Origin: Pseudomonas viciae
GTDB taxonomy: Bacteria > Pseudomonadota > Gammaproteobacteria > Pseudomonadales > Pseudomonadaceae
DNA length: 64,000 nucleotides
Direction: 5' to 3'
Assembly: GCF_004786035.1 (NCBI RefSeq)
Contig: NZ_CP035088.1
Coordinates: 4,600,001-4,664,000 of the forward strand
The position numbers were made by a program, and so were the translations under genes. Of this stretch, positions 43,512 to 52,251 are shown in pieces (within the stretch, counting starts at the first letter, position 1; every line of letters begins with the position of its first letter). Below the pieces are notes generated by a model. It did not search any database, was not told the origin of the DNA, and saw only the letters and a list, made by a program, of their open reading frames with translations.

Positions 43512-44318
43512 TTAATAGCTGTCTGCGGTCATCCCCGAAAAACTTACCTCCACCGGCCCAATGAGGAAGACCGCACCCACGCCATCCCATCGAACCATCA
43601 CACTTCCGCCATCACACTCAACCTCAACGCAACTGTCCAGCAAGCCACGCCGTATCCCGTTAACAGCAGCACCGCACGAGCAGGAACCCGAACCGAGCGC
43701 AATACCAGCGCCACGCTCCCAAATGCGCAACCGGATGTGCTTGCGGTTAATAACCTGGACGAAATGTACGTTGGTCTTGAGTGGAAAAAGGGAATTGCTT
43801 TCGATTTCCGGTCCGATCGTCGCGATATCAACGACGGCCAAGTCATCCACAAAATAAGTGCAATGCGGATTTCCCATGCTGCACGCCGCCGGGCTACCCG
43901 CAAGTGGCAGAACAGCGGTGTCCAGTTCCCGCGCCAAGGGAATGTCTCGCCAGTTGAAAAGCGGTTGCCCCATGTCGACAGAAATTTCCCCGGTTGAGGT
44001 CCGCTCGCAGGTGAGCAGACCACGGTGGGTGCGCAGCGTTATCGACGTCACATTTGATTCACGCATAAGCATGTCCGCAGCACCTCGAGTCGCGCTGCCA
44101 CAGACATCCAGCGTAGAACCATCTGCATTCCAGAACATCACGCGGGCATCCGCATCGTCGCAATCGAGCAACACCGCGAGTTGATTGAAGCCCACGCCTC
44201 GGTGGCGATCCCCCATGCGCCGGGCCATGGCACTGGTCACCGGGCAATCTGAGTGTCGCGAATCGACGATAACAAAGTCATCGCCATTGGCATGCATTTT
44301 TTGAAAGTTCAGCGGCAT
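43512..44318 (-). CDS. diaminopimelate-epimerase-like protein with altered active site
   Basis: A 268-residue DapF-fold protein. N-terminal FQKMHANGDDFVIVD and the first active-site region NADGSTLDVCGS retain Cys73, but the CGN motif is CGS. In the second region, lined up on E. coli ERGAGETQACGSG, this protein has ERGAGIALGSGSC, so the second catalytic Cys is Ser210, with Cys213 and Cys215 close by. True DapF uses both thiols. It is likely a racemase or isomerase of another substrate, or a regulatory homologue; no lysine-pathway genes adjoin it. Confidence 0.85.
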   Translation of the reverse strand: MPLNFQKMHANGDDFVIVDSRHSDCPVTSAMARRMGDRHRGVGFNQLAVLLDCDDADARVMFWNADGSTLDVCGSATRGAADMLMRESNVTSITLRTHRGLLTCERTSTGEISVDMGQPLFNWRDIPLARELDTAVLPLAGSPAACSMGNPHCTYFVDDLAVVDIATIGPEIESNSLFPLKTNVHFVQVINRKHIRLRIWERGAGIALGSGSCSCGAAVNGIRRGLLDSCVEVECDGGSVMVRWDGVGAVFLIGPVEVSFSGMTADSY

Positions 44319-44453
44319 GCAAACGCTCTACTGGAAATAGAAACGAAATTCCCGTCCCGCACATACAGCATGATTCGATTGAGTAGCGGTTCCATGCATT
44401 CTTCCTTGATCGCTACTGACGATTAGGCAACAGCCCCTGTTCACGATGACGGC

Positions 44454-44843
44454 TCAAGGCCAGTCAATGACCACCGCTTTTGGGTCTCCCTGGCGCATCT
44501 GGGCCAGTTCAGCATCCGCTTTGGCTTGCGTCGCGTGACAGAACTCGAAAGCGTTCTGAGTCTTACCGGTCGGTCCCTTGGCCTCGGCCATGCACACCAC
44601 GGCGCTCGGTGCACAAACAGCGCTGTTAAGTTTGAAATCTCCCCAAACGCCGGGCTGTTGCTGTTTCACCTTAGCGATGTAGCTCTTGAGTGAGGGCTGC
44701 ATGTCGTTCGCTGCCCCGGTGATTAACTTGACCGGGCTGACGGTAGCACCGTAAGTGTGCTGAGTGGCCAGCACTGCAGTGCAAAACATAGCACCGACTG
44801 CAGACGCGGCCGCGACACCATTGGCCGTCACTGTCGGCGTCAC
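44454..44843 (-). CDS. hypothetical exported protein
   Basis: A 129-residue frame with a GTG start directly after the stop of the PDZ lipoprotein gene, suggesting one transcript. A hydrophobic segment (about 9-27, GVAAASAVGAMFCTAVLATQ) may be a signal peptide or anchor. The rest has four cysteines (SAVCAPSAVVCMAEA, FEFCHA). No clear ribosome binding site precedes the GTG. No family recognised. Confidence 0.5.
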   Translation of the reverse strand: MTPTVTANGVAAASAVGAMFCTAVLATQHTYGATVSPVKLITGAANDMQPSLKSYIAKVKQQQPGVWGDFKLNSAVCAPSAVVCMAEAKGPTGKTQNAFEFCHATQAKADAELAQMRQGDPKAVVIDWP

Positions 44844-45629
44844 CTATACTTGAGTCCCTCCAGCCCCGACCACAACAGGAATGATGCTAAACGCGTTAGC
44901 TCGCCATACCTTCAGATTCACCCGCGAGCCGATTGAAGCTTTTGCAACGGCCACCCTGAAATCGATTGAATCGGCGATAGGCCGATCATCAACGGCCACG
45001 ATCACATCCTGAGGCAATAGTCCGGCCTGTTGAGCACCGCTACCCGGAACAGTTGCCAGCACCACAACGCCTGCGGGGGGAAATGACAAGGCCATCGCCC
45101 GCTGCGGATCGATGGTGTCGATGTTCGCGCCGATCTTACCGCGAGGTAAATTGGCAAGCTGGCAACCTTTTTCAAGCCATACCTGGCTGGCCGCTTCTTT
45201 TCGAGCCGTGCCGACCTGCTTCAATATCGGCTCAGCACTCCCCTGGTACATCGGCACCTCACTAAGGGACATCTCAATGTACTCACACGATTTGGAACGA
45301 TACCGGTCAGGTGTTTCCCGGGTCACCAGCTTTTGCAGGTCAATGGGGGGCAGCCCTTGGGGCGCGGCAACAGTGGAGGTCGCGGGAGAAACACTGGCAG
45401 AGTCCGCACTCGCCACCGAGGAGAGCACATAGGCACCGGCCGCTACGCCTACGGCAGTTGTCATTACGCTGGTGTCCACTCCAGCCGGCATGGGAAGGAA
45501 CATCGCACCGATCACCGCAGCCTCACCGAGACCGCCATCAGAGGCACAGCCAGTCAGGCCGGTGAGCGACAGTGCAACGGCAAGCCGGGTGCTTGATTTG
45601 AAGGCAGTAGCAAACATTTCGCTTCTCAA
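44844..45629 (-). CDS. PDZ-domain lipoprotein
   Basis: A 261-residue envelope protein: signal peptide with lipobox L-T-G-C (near residue 28), an unknown central region with an ECxEMSL-like stretch and several Cys, and a C-terminal PDZ domain (about 180-258; VLATVPGSGAQQAGLLPQDVI, DSIDFRVAVAKASIGSRVNLKVWR). No serine-protease domain is present, unlike DegP/DegS. It is divergent from a second PDZ lipoprotein at 45821. It probably recognises C-terminal peptides or lipids in the envelope. Confidence 0.75.
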   Translation of the reverse strand: MRSEMFATAFKSSTRLAVALSLTGLTGCASDGGLGEAAVIGAMFLPMPAGVDTSVMTTAVGVAAGAYVLSSVASADSASVSPATSTVAAPQGLPPIDLQKLVTRETPDRYRSKSCEYIEMSLSEVPMYQGSAEPILKQVGTARKEAASQVWLEKGCQLANLPRGKIGANIDTIDPQRAMALSFPPAGVVVLATVPGSGAQQAGLLPQDVIVAVDDRPIADSIDFRVAVAKASIGSRVNLKVWRANAFSIIPVVVGAGGTQV

Positions 45630-45820
45630 TGCTTAATTTGAGTTGATCGTCCCGCATCATGGCGAAGTGCCTTCAGGTTGTATATCGAATGAACGTCTGG
45701 TGGGATGCCGCTCGTCCAATCACCGCAGCAATGCGGTGCCTGGTTTGACGTTGGACAGCATGATGGCCAAATAGTACCTTGCATGGACTCGCTTAAACGC
45801 CACGACATCAGGGAAGTCCT

Positions 45821-46552
45821 ATGCCGACAAAACGCCTTGCCGGAACGCTTGCTCTCTTCCCTCTTCTGGCGTCTTGCGTCAATCCCATGTACAGCTCAGC
45901 GGAGCGAGCCGAAACAGCGGAATACCTGCGCAAGGTCAGAGACCCGGCGACCTACTACGCCATGGATTGTGAAACGTTCCTGGCAACCAAACGAGGGTGG
46001 GAGCAATATCCGAGCATGGCGGCCGACCCCGTCAACCTTGTGATTCAACAGGTAGCCACGCAACGCGACTGCTCAGCCGGAAGCGCTCCCGCACCAAGCG
46101 TTGCTACAGTCCCCCCGACTACCGTGACGTCAGTGGCAACGCCTGTACCCACGGCGAACCAGACGGGGACGTTGGGCCTGCACATCACCGCCGTTACACC
46201 GACGGTGGCTCGGCAATTCGGCTTACCCACCGTCAGCGGTGTATTGGTCTTGGGGCCAGTGCCGGGAAGTGGTGCTGAAAAGGCAGGTATGTTGGCTGGC
46301 GATATCGTTTTGCAAGTTGCCGGGACTTCGGTCAATAGCCCAGCCGAACTGACCGCCGTCACCCGCCGCATTCGACCTGGTTTCACGGCGCCGCTGAAGG
46401 TGTGGCGTTACCGGGCAACCATCGACGTGCTGGTGGAAATAGGTGGCTCATCGGACGTGGCACAATCGGTAGCACCTGCGCCTCCGGCAGCCGTCGCGCC
46501 GAAATCGGGGCCCTCCCTGGCCATCGCGTGGCGTCCTTTGGCGGGTAAATAA
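45821..46552 (+). CDS. PDZ-domain lipoprotein
   Basis: A 243-residue protein with a lipobox (L-A-S-C, Cys19), a region with Cys and Tyr-rich stretch (about 20-90), a Pro/Thr/Ala-rich linker (90-115), and a PDZ domain (about 120-210; VLGPVPGSGAEKAGMLAGDIVLQVAG, SPAELTAVTRRIRPG). Again no protease domain. The central PDZ core is alike to that of the divergent gene at 44844, so the two may have arisen by duplication. Function unknown. Confidence 0.75.
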   Translation: MPTKRLAGTLALFPLLASCVNPMYSSAERAETAEYLRKVRDPATYYAMDCETFLATKRGWEQYPSMAADPVNLVIQQVATQRDCSAGSAPAPSVATVPPTTVTSVATPVPTANQTGTLGLHITAVTPTVARQFGLPTVSGVLVLGPVPGSGAEKAGMLAGDIVLQVAGTSVNSPAELTAVTRRIRPGFTAPLKVWRYRATIDVLVEIGGSSDVAQSVAPAPPAAVAPKSGPSLAIAWRPLAGK

Positions 46553-46583
46553 CTACCCGGCTGACCTCCATGGACAGTACGGT

Positions 46584-47468
46584 TCAGGTGTTCTCGTTTT
46601 GCGTCCGCTCGTAGGCATTGGTCATGACCTCCCAGGTCTTCGCATCAGCAGGAATCAGATGCTCAATGCGCAATGAGCTCATTGTGATATCGAGCGGCAT
46701 GCCGAATGTGGTGAACGTTGACATGAACTTCAGCTCGCCATGGGGAGAGTTGATTCGCGTCAGCAACAATGGCAGCAGTTCTTCAGCCAGCGTTGAAAGG
46801 CTGTTCGGAACCGGCAGGCTCTTCAGAATCTCAGCCAGTGTGGAGTTGCTCGAAGCTTCTCGAGTTGCCCGTTGCCAGGCCACTGATCTTATTTCCTCCG
46901 CATTGCACAAATGGTCGCCCAAGCCGCCCGGTTGTAAGAGTGTCACTAAGAGGTTCAGCCCTTCTGCCGCGTCTTTGGCAAGGCCCACCAAATCGAACAA
47001 AACGCCAGTGCTGGCGTTGGCTGCAAGAACCTCCCAGTGACTGCCCAAAACAATCGCCGGAGCTGGATTGTTGGCGTGAAGTACATGATGAATGGCATCA
47101 CGTACCACTTCCATTGACGACGATGTGAGCGGCGTCGTTTCGTAGCGAGGGGCATAGCCACTAGCGAGGAAGATGTCGTTGCATCGCTCCAAGGGAGCAT
47201 CCAGGGCCGTCAGCAAGTTATGTAGAGTGCCAGGGCCTGGCTTGGCGCGCCCCGTCTCGATGCAACTGAGATGACGCTGAGATATCCCAGCTATCAGCGC
47301 GCAGTCCAGCTGACTTAATCCGGCTTGTTGGCGCAAATGACGCAGTTGCGCGCCAGCAGAAATTGGCGGCGTAGTTCGAGAAAAAGGTCGACTGCTCATG
47401 CGTTGACTCTGGCATTGCGGGTGGGCGGCGTCCATGACCTCAGAGGTCATTGAAACCATGACTGTCAT
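46584..47468 (-). CDS. XRE-family regulator with MmyB-like ligand-binding domain
   Basis: A 294-residue protein: helix-turn-helix of the Cro/C1 type (about 39-92; LRHLRQQAGLSQ, GISQRHLSCIETGRAKP) and a C-terminal MmyB/MLTR-type domain (from about 105; VVLGSHWEVLAAN-like, SFNLL replaced by GLNLLVTLL). Its start is uncertain: MTVMVSM at 47468 or a Met at residue 24. It is divergent from the small membrane gene at 47517 and may control it. Such regulators bind small hydrophobic ligands in their C-terminal domain. Confidence 0.85.
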   Translation of the reverse strand: MTVMVSMTSEVMDAAHPQCQSQRMSSRPFSRTTPPISAGAQLRHLRQQAGLSQLDCALIAGISQRHLSCIETGRAKPGPGTLHNLLTALDAPLERCNDIFLASGYAPRYETTPLTSSSMEVVRDAIHHVLHANNPAPAIVLGSHWEVLAANASTGVLFDLVGLAKDAAEGLNLLVTLLQPGGLGDHLCNAEEIRSVAWQRATREASSNSTLAEILKSLPVPNSLSTLAEELLPLLLTRINSPHGELKFMSTFTTFGMPLDITMSSLRIEHLIPADAKTWEVMTNAYERTQNENT

Positions 47469-47516
47469 ATCACTAGCCTACCTCTACCGATCGATGATCT
47501 TGCCCAAGGAGGTAGA

Positions 47517-47843
47517 GTGAAGAAACCTTACATTGCACTTGTCACGCTGCTGCTTTTTTCCCTGTACACGACGAGCACTTTGTTTCTCGCCGAGCAATCG
47601 CTCCTGGCGTTCGGCATCAGGCTCATGTCTAGCCCAGACACCGCGCAGGTCGTCATCGACCTTTATCTGCTCGCTTGCATGGCGTGCATCTGGATGTACA
47701 GAGACTCACGCGCGAAAGGCAGGTCGTTCGTCTCGGTGCTGCCTTACTTGCTGATCACCGTGATCTTCGTATCGATCGGCCCGCTGCTGTACATCGTCAT
47801 TAATGGATTTGCACACAAGCCGTTGGCGACAACCACTGAGTGA
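47517..47843 (+). CDS. DUF2834-like small membrane protein
   Basis: A 108-residue protein with three hydrophobic helices (about 5-25, 45-60, 75-95) like DUF2834 inner-membrane proteins. It starts with GTG (47517) seven bases after an AAGGAGG. An inverted repeat (CTCTACC at 47482-47488 and GGTAGAG at 47511-47517) overlaps the ribosome binding site. It is divergent from the XRE/MmyB regulator, so it is likely its target. Function unknown. Confidence 0.65.
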   Translation: MKKPYIALVTLLLFSLYTTSTLFLAEQSLLAFGIRLMSSPDTAQVVIDLYLLACMACIWMYRDSRAKGRSFVSVLPYLLITVIFVSIGPLLYIVINGFAHKPLATTTE

Positions 47844-47894
47844 GACATCGAAAATTGCACCGTTCGCTCTTACGGCAAAAAACGTATCAGCGCT

Positions 47895-48296
47895 TTAGCT
47901 GAGCACCAGAAAAGATGCACTGGCTCGAACCACGCGCTCCTCTCCAGCTCTGATATAAGTATTGGCAAATACCAATCGACTACCGGTTTTTTGAATATCT
48001 ACGGCAGCCTCCAACCAATCGCCGATCTTGGCGGAGCCAGCGAAATCAGTAGTCATCGTGGTCGTCACGAGCTTAAGAGGAGGATCTTTCGAGAAAGCTG
48101 CGCTGTAGCCTAGTGCGATATCAGCCAGCGCCATGAACAATCCTCCGTGAGCGAGTCCACGCGCATTGGTGTGTTTCTCCTCCACCCGAATCCCAACGGT
48201 AAAACCTTCGGAGTTTTCCCGATAATAAAAGGGACCCAGCAGGTCAAGGAAAGGGCTGCTACGAAATAACGGTTTGAAATCCTGTGGGATATCCAT
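47895..48296 (-). CDS. PaaI-family hotdog thioesterase
   Basis: A 133-residue hotdog-fold protein. The segment HTNARGLAHGGLFMALADIALGYSA (about 43-67) is the conserved helix of the PaaI/YdiI acyl-CoA thioesterases, with the Asp or Glu in the LAD positions acting in catalysis. It hydrolyses an acyl-CoA of unknown kind. Monocistronic. Confidence 0.85.
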   Translation of the reverse strand: MDIPQDFKPLFRSSPFLDLLGPFYYRENSEGFTVGIRVEEKHTNARGLAHGGLFMALADIALGYSAAFSKDPPLKLVTTTMTTDFAGSAKIGDWLEAAVDIQKTGSRLVFANTYIRAGEERVVRASASFLVLS

Positions 48297-48388
48297 TTCA
48301 CATTCCTTTACCCGTTAACCCGACAGAGTTCCTGGCGACGACCGTGGTAACTTGTCGTTCACCGATGAATTGACCCATTTGGCTCTGC

Positions 48389-48955
48389 TCAATTCGACCC
48401 CAACGCGGCCTTTTTCTCAAGCCAATTCCCACGCGTCATCTCCCAGATATCCTTAAGCAACGGCCCACAAACAAACTCCCCCTGCTGCGTCGCAATCATG
48501 CGCATGCCTTCATGTTCCGAAACCCTGCGCGAAGCATGGTTGCCCACCGCCTTGGGCACTTGCATGACGGGACGTTCCAGCGTTTCAAACCAATAGGCGT
48601 TGATCACTTCGCAGGCCTCGCGCATGTAGCCTTTGCCCTGCCATTGAGGCGCCAGCCAGAAACCACGGTTGTTGCCTGGCTGGTCGTACAGGCTGATGCT
48701 GCCGATGCTGTGTGCAGGATCTTCGGCAAGGCGGATCATCCAATGCCATTCGCGCCCCATCGCAATGGCAGGGAGCGCGTGGTCGCGAACGTAAGTCAGC
48801 GCGCCGTCATCCGGGTAAGGCCAGGGCACGCGGCTGTCCAGGTAACGGACCACTTCCCAGAGGGGAAACAACCGTTGAATCGCCGGTGCATCCGTCAGCT
48901 CCAAAGGCGTGAGGATGAGGCGACGGGTGTGCAAGGTGGGGAGGGTTTCCATCAT
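48389..48955 (-). CDS. GNAT-family N-acetyltransferase (RimJ type)
   Basis: A 188-residue acetyltransferase of the RimJ/RimL-like group: LHTRRLILTPLELTDAP at the N-terminus, FWLAPQWQGKGYMREACEVINAYWFE (acetyl-CoA loop), and a C-terminal NHASRRVSEHEGMR. Two adjacent ATGs exist; 48955 is chosen because AGGAG precedes it by 5 nt. Substrate may be a protein N-terminus or small amine. Confidence 0.85.
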   Translation of the reverse strand: MMETLPTLHTRRLILTPLELTDAPAIQRLFPLWEVVRYLDSRVPWPYPDDGALTYVRDHALPAIAMGREWHWMIRLAEDPAHSIGSISLYDQPGNNRGFWLAPQWQGKGYMREACEVINAYWFETLERPVMQVPKAVGNHASRRVSEHEGMRMIATQQGEFVCGPLLKDIWEMTRGNWLEKKAALGSN

Positions 48956-48997
48956 GAAGCTCCTTTTCAAACGTTATGGCGTCCTTGGCAAACAACG

Positions 48998-49579
48998 CTA
49001 AAAGTTATCCGTCACCTTGCACAGTTTGCTTTCCTTCAAGGGTGAAGGGGAAAACGCGCCCGTCCCCACGGGCGTTTGTTGAAGCGTCACACCGCACTTA
49101 TAAAGCCCTGCGGCGTCCAGTTGGTAATCCACGCCAGCCTTAGGGACAAAGCTGAACATGTTGTAGCAGCGAGCACCAATGTAATGAAAGGCGATGGGTT
49201 TCCCGGCGGGCACCAACAGCTCAGTCATAACCGTGGAAGATGGGCGCTCGCTGGTCGCCGGCATGCCCAGGCTTTCTCTGTTGCGATTGGCGTAGCCATC
49301 CCGGAACGCCACCATGACGCCAGCGCCCGGCAGGCGGAAGTCGACGCAATCGGACTTGGGCACGCCCCTGACCATGCCATCGCTGATGACCCGCAAGCGT
49401 GCGGTCTCGCCACCGTCAGGCGTTGAATAGGGCGTGGAGAATGAGCGGACATCCGTCAACGCGCCACATCCGCTGAGCAGGGCCAGGACACTGATGCTCA
49501 AGGCGGGCAGCACGCAAGACGACACGTTGCGCGAGCAGGTGTTAATTCGAAAGTTGAGGGCGCGCGGCGATTGGCTCAC
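48998..49579 (-). CDS. putative lipoprotein of unknown function
   Basis: A 193-residue protein with a signal peptide and lipobox L-S-G-C (near residue 38). The mature part has several cysteines (VKSDC, RCYNMF, YKCGV, KLC) and an RVISDGMVRGVP-like beta-rich stretch. The start at 49579 gives a long N-terminus before the hydrophobic core, so an internal start is possible. No family assigned. 42 bp downstream of its stop begins the GNAT gene region. Confidence 0.65.
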   Translation of the reverse strand: MSQSPRALNFRINTCSRNVSSCVLPALSISVLALLSGCGALTDVRSFSTPYSTPDGGETARLRVISDGMVRGVPKSDCVDFRLPGAGVMVAFRDGYANRNRESLGMPATSERPSSTVMTELLVPAGKPIAFHYIGARCYNMFSFVPKAGVDYQLDAAGLYKCGVTLQQTPVGTGAFSPSPLKESKLCKVTDNF

Positions 49580-49811
49580 GATGATGCTCCATGCGGGTCA
49601 GATATCCAGGGGGCAAGACGATCAAGAAAGTCGTGATGTCAGCGCGGGATTTTATAGAGGGTTCGAAGGCTCGCTGCAATGCCTGTCCTGACCTGGGGCA
49701 GTTACCGGTCAATGGATGGGAGAGCCGGCTTATAAACGCCCACACAAACATCGCCGACCCCGACCTCAACAGTCCACGAGCCGTTTTTATGCAAACTGTT
49801 CCGGGTAACGC

Positions 49812-50441
49812 CTAGCCTGGAATATGAGTGTTCGTGCCATCGAACCTCTTGTATTTCCAGCTGAATCCGTCTCGCTGCACAGGCGCGAAACTTTTAAACC
49901 AATCCACCCAATTACTCGCCGAAGGCATCCACCAGCCCTTGACGGTATTACCCCAGTGAGCGAGTCCCAGCTCGGAAACCAGGTAGTGGCTATGGCTCAC
50001 ACAGTTCTGGTACTGGGTTTTGGCACTAGGAAGATTGGGCCAGAAGGCATCGTAGGAGGTCTTGGTTTTCTTTAGCTTGGCTTCAAGCTGCCGATACTTT
50101 TTCACGAAAGCTTTATTCACACCGATGTAATAGACATAGGTGGTCGCGCTTCCCGTGGCGCGAGCCCAATCGGTTGAGCCAAGAGCACCTGTATCGAATA
50201 CCCACCCGTCGTCACTGATACCCGTCAGGGTGATGTTTCTGCCGTCGACGAGAAAGGTCGTGGCGTGCCCATCTTCGACAAGCTTGCCCAGTGTTTTTTT
50301 CCAAGAGCCAAGACTGAAAGGGCTGAAGCCTTTTCCTACGCCGCTCCAGGTAAGTATTGAATAACAGATCCCGAAAATCCCTGCTGCTCCGGGGATTGTC
50401 TCTAAACCGGCTACCAACTCAGTTCCTTTCTTGTTCGCCAT
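49812..50441 (-). CDS. hypothetical protein, no recognisable family
   Basis: A 209-residue protein, Trp- and Tyr-rich in its C-terminal half (KGWWMP, NWVDWF, FSWKYKRF), with one hydrophobic patch (AAGIFGICYSILTWSG) near the N-terminus and a Lys-rich stretch (about 115-128). It has no signal peptide. Composition and base use differ somewhat from neighbours and fit horizontally acquired DNA. Start at 50441 (MANKKGTE). It may be a toxin, an effector or a structural protein; nothing in the sequence decides this. Confidence 0.6.
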   Translation of the reverse strand: MANKKGTELVAGLETIPGAAGIFGICYSILTWSGVGKGFSPFSLGSWKKTLGKLVEDGHATTFLVDGRNITLTGISDDGWVFDTGALGSTDWARATGSATTYVYYIGVNKAFVKKYRQLEAKLKKTKTSYDAFWPNLPSAKTQYQNCVSHSHYLVSELGLAHWGNTVKGWWMPSASNWVDWFKSFAPVQRDGFSWKYKRFDGTNTHIPG

Positions 50442-50629
50442 TCCATGACTCCCTGGACACCGTGCAATAAGTACCGATGAGGTCCTGCTGATCAGAAAAG
50501 ACTAGGACAGGGTGAGTAATGGCGCCAGGCCATAGAGCTAGAGGGGACAAGCTAGGTATTTCGACGCCATGAGCTGGTATCGTCAAGTTATCTATACTGG
50601 CTTCCCGGACGAAAACCAGAGCGTGAATA

Positions 50630-51112
50630 ATGCCCCTCACCCGCCATCAAAATCCGCCCATCATTTTGGTCCCAGCTCAACAAAGCGACTCGGACGATCT
50701 GGTGGACATTCGAATCGAGGCCATGCGCGAAAGCCTGGAGCGCGTGGGGCGATTTGATCCCCTGCGCGCGCGCGAGCGGTTTCTTAGTGGTTTCGAACCT
50801 CGCTACACACGCTACATCGAACTGCAGGGAAAGAGGGTTGGGTTCGTTGTAGTCAAGCCTCTCAACAATGAGTTCTTGCTTGACCATTTGTATGTAAGAC
50901 CAAGCGCACAAGGATCAGGAATAGGCGCTGCTGTTCTCAATCATATTTTCAAAGAAGCGGATGCAGCCGCGCTCCCGATAAGGGTTGGCGCCCTTAAAGA
51001 AAGTGCCTCGAATCGCTTTTACGTCCGCCACGGTTTCCAATTCGTCGAAAGCAGTGAGTTCGACAATTATTATGTCTGGCAGAGCGCTTGCGCGACTGGC
51101 CCGACTCGCTAG
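50630..51112 (+). CDS. GNAT-family N-acetyltransferase
   Basis: A 160-residue acetyltransferase: LLDHLYVRPSAQGSGIGAAVLNHI with the Q-x-x-G-x-G/A acetyl-CoA motif (QGSGIGA), and NRFYVRHGFQFVESSEFD at the C-terminus. It is the third GNAT in this segment. It lies downstream of the unknown gene on the opposite strand; no partner gene. Confidence 0.88.
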   Translation: MPLTRHQNPPIILVPAQQSDSDDLVDIRIEAMRESLERVGRFDPLRARERFLSGFEPRYTRYIELQGKRVGFVVVKPLNNEFLLDHLYVRPSAQGSGIGAAVLNHIFKEADAAALPIRVGALKESASNRFYVRHGFQFVESSEFDNYYVWQSACATGPTR

Positions 51113-51130
51113 CTGGCTAATCGACGCAAG

Positions 51131-51358
51131 TCAACGCAGGATCAACACCGCAGCGACTGCAATCACGGCCACCACACCGAAGACCATTCGCGCGATCCAG
51201 GGCGCGGTGAGCCAGACGCCAGTCACCCCGGCTATCTGGCCCACGTTCTTCTCGGTCAAACGGAAACTCGGCTCCCGGAAAGGGTTGCCGCAATGCGGAC
51301 AGGCATAGGCCTTGTCGGAAATTCGGGAAGCGCATTCGGGGCAATCGATCAGGCTCAT
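51131..51358 (-). CDS. zinc-ribbon membrane protein
   Basis: A 75-residue protein with an N-terminal zinc ribbon (Cys6, Cys9, Cys20, Cys23 in CPEC and CPHCG) facing the cytoplasm, and a C-terminal hydrophobic segment (about 52-73). This is the usual layout of small zinc-ribbon membrane proteins of unknown function. Start at 51358 (MSLIDC). An alternative frame in 51117-51365 loses the ribbon and is rejected. Confidence 0.75.
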   Translation of the reverse strand: MSLIDCPECASRISDKAYACPHCGNPFREPSFRLTEKNVGQIAGVTGVWLTAPWIARMVFGVVAVIAVAAVLILR

Positions 51359-51556
51359 TGTGCAATCTCAGGGCGAGTGGAATTTGGGTTTACAAAAGAC
51401 TACCCGTTTCCGGTTTTTGTTCTGGATCAAGCTTAGCTTTTTAGATTCCGCTGTACGGAAACGCGAACGGCCTCATGGAAAATCCATAGCTGTTCACGCC
51501 CGAACACCCACTCCCCTTTGCACCACGCTAGGTCTGCTCCTGAAAATACCCTCCTA

Positions 51557-52057
51557 TTACTGCGCAGGTTTTACGCGATGCATAAGGTCGTTCAACACAT
51601 AGGTGTCCAGAAAGGCCTTTACCTGCGTGATCTGGCCGTCCTTGAATGTCATGTGCCACAAGTAGGTGTTTTTGTAGGGTTGGCGATCCAATGCGGTTGC
51701 TTCACCGCTCCACAGAACGACCACAACGTCCTCCTCGGCAACAATGCTTTGGACAGTGGGAGAAATCGCGGTCGCCAGCCGAGCCGTGATGGGTCGTACG
51801 GCCTGCTCCAGCAAGTCTTTTTTGCTGTTATACACACCCGATACGGGGCTTGATCCGGTCACGGTCCATATGGCGTTGGGCGCCAGCAGATCGAACACAG
51901 TGCCTTTGCCTTGCTGCCAGTTGGTGAACGCTTGGCGCACCCTATGCGCATTGGCGTCCTGAGTCATCGTTTCCGAAGCCCAGACCGGGCTCGTTGAAAG
52001 TACCCAGTACAGGGCGACAGTCTGAAGGCGCAAAGTCGAACTCATCCGTATGGTCAT
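51557..52057 (-). CDS. exported SnoaL/NTF2-like protein
   Basis: A 166-residue protein with a signal peptide (about 1-28, ending V-W-A-S) and a SnoaL/NTF2-like cone fold (about 38-160; LLAPNAIWTVTGSSPVSGVY and WHMTFKDGQITQVKAFLDTY). It may bind or isomerise a small hydrophobic compound in the periplasm. It follows the MFS gene on the same strand but 195 bp away. Confidence 0.8.
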   Translation of the reverse strand: MTIRMSSTLRLQTVALYWVLSTSPVWASETMTQDANAHRVRQAFTNWQQGKGTVFDLLAPNAIWTVTGSSPVSGVYNSKKDLLEQAVRPITARLATAISPTVQSIVAEEDVVVVLWSGEATALDRQPYKNTYLWHMTFKDGQITQVKAFLDTYVLNDLMHRVKPAQ

Positions 52058-52251
52058 GATGTTGCCTCATAACAATGCAGTTGATAGGAAGCTCTTGAAG
52101 AGGAACCTTAGCGGCATGCACTTGAATGCTGTTGCTCGATACTGTTGCGAATTTGCCTGATGCTGTCTGGCGAAAAGTTCTGACGCGACTAGAGGGTACG
52201 AGTCGCACGAAATACCAACCTTCAACGAGGCACTTTATTCGTAGGTTTGCT

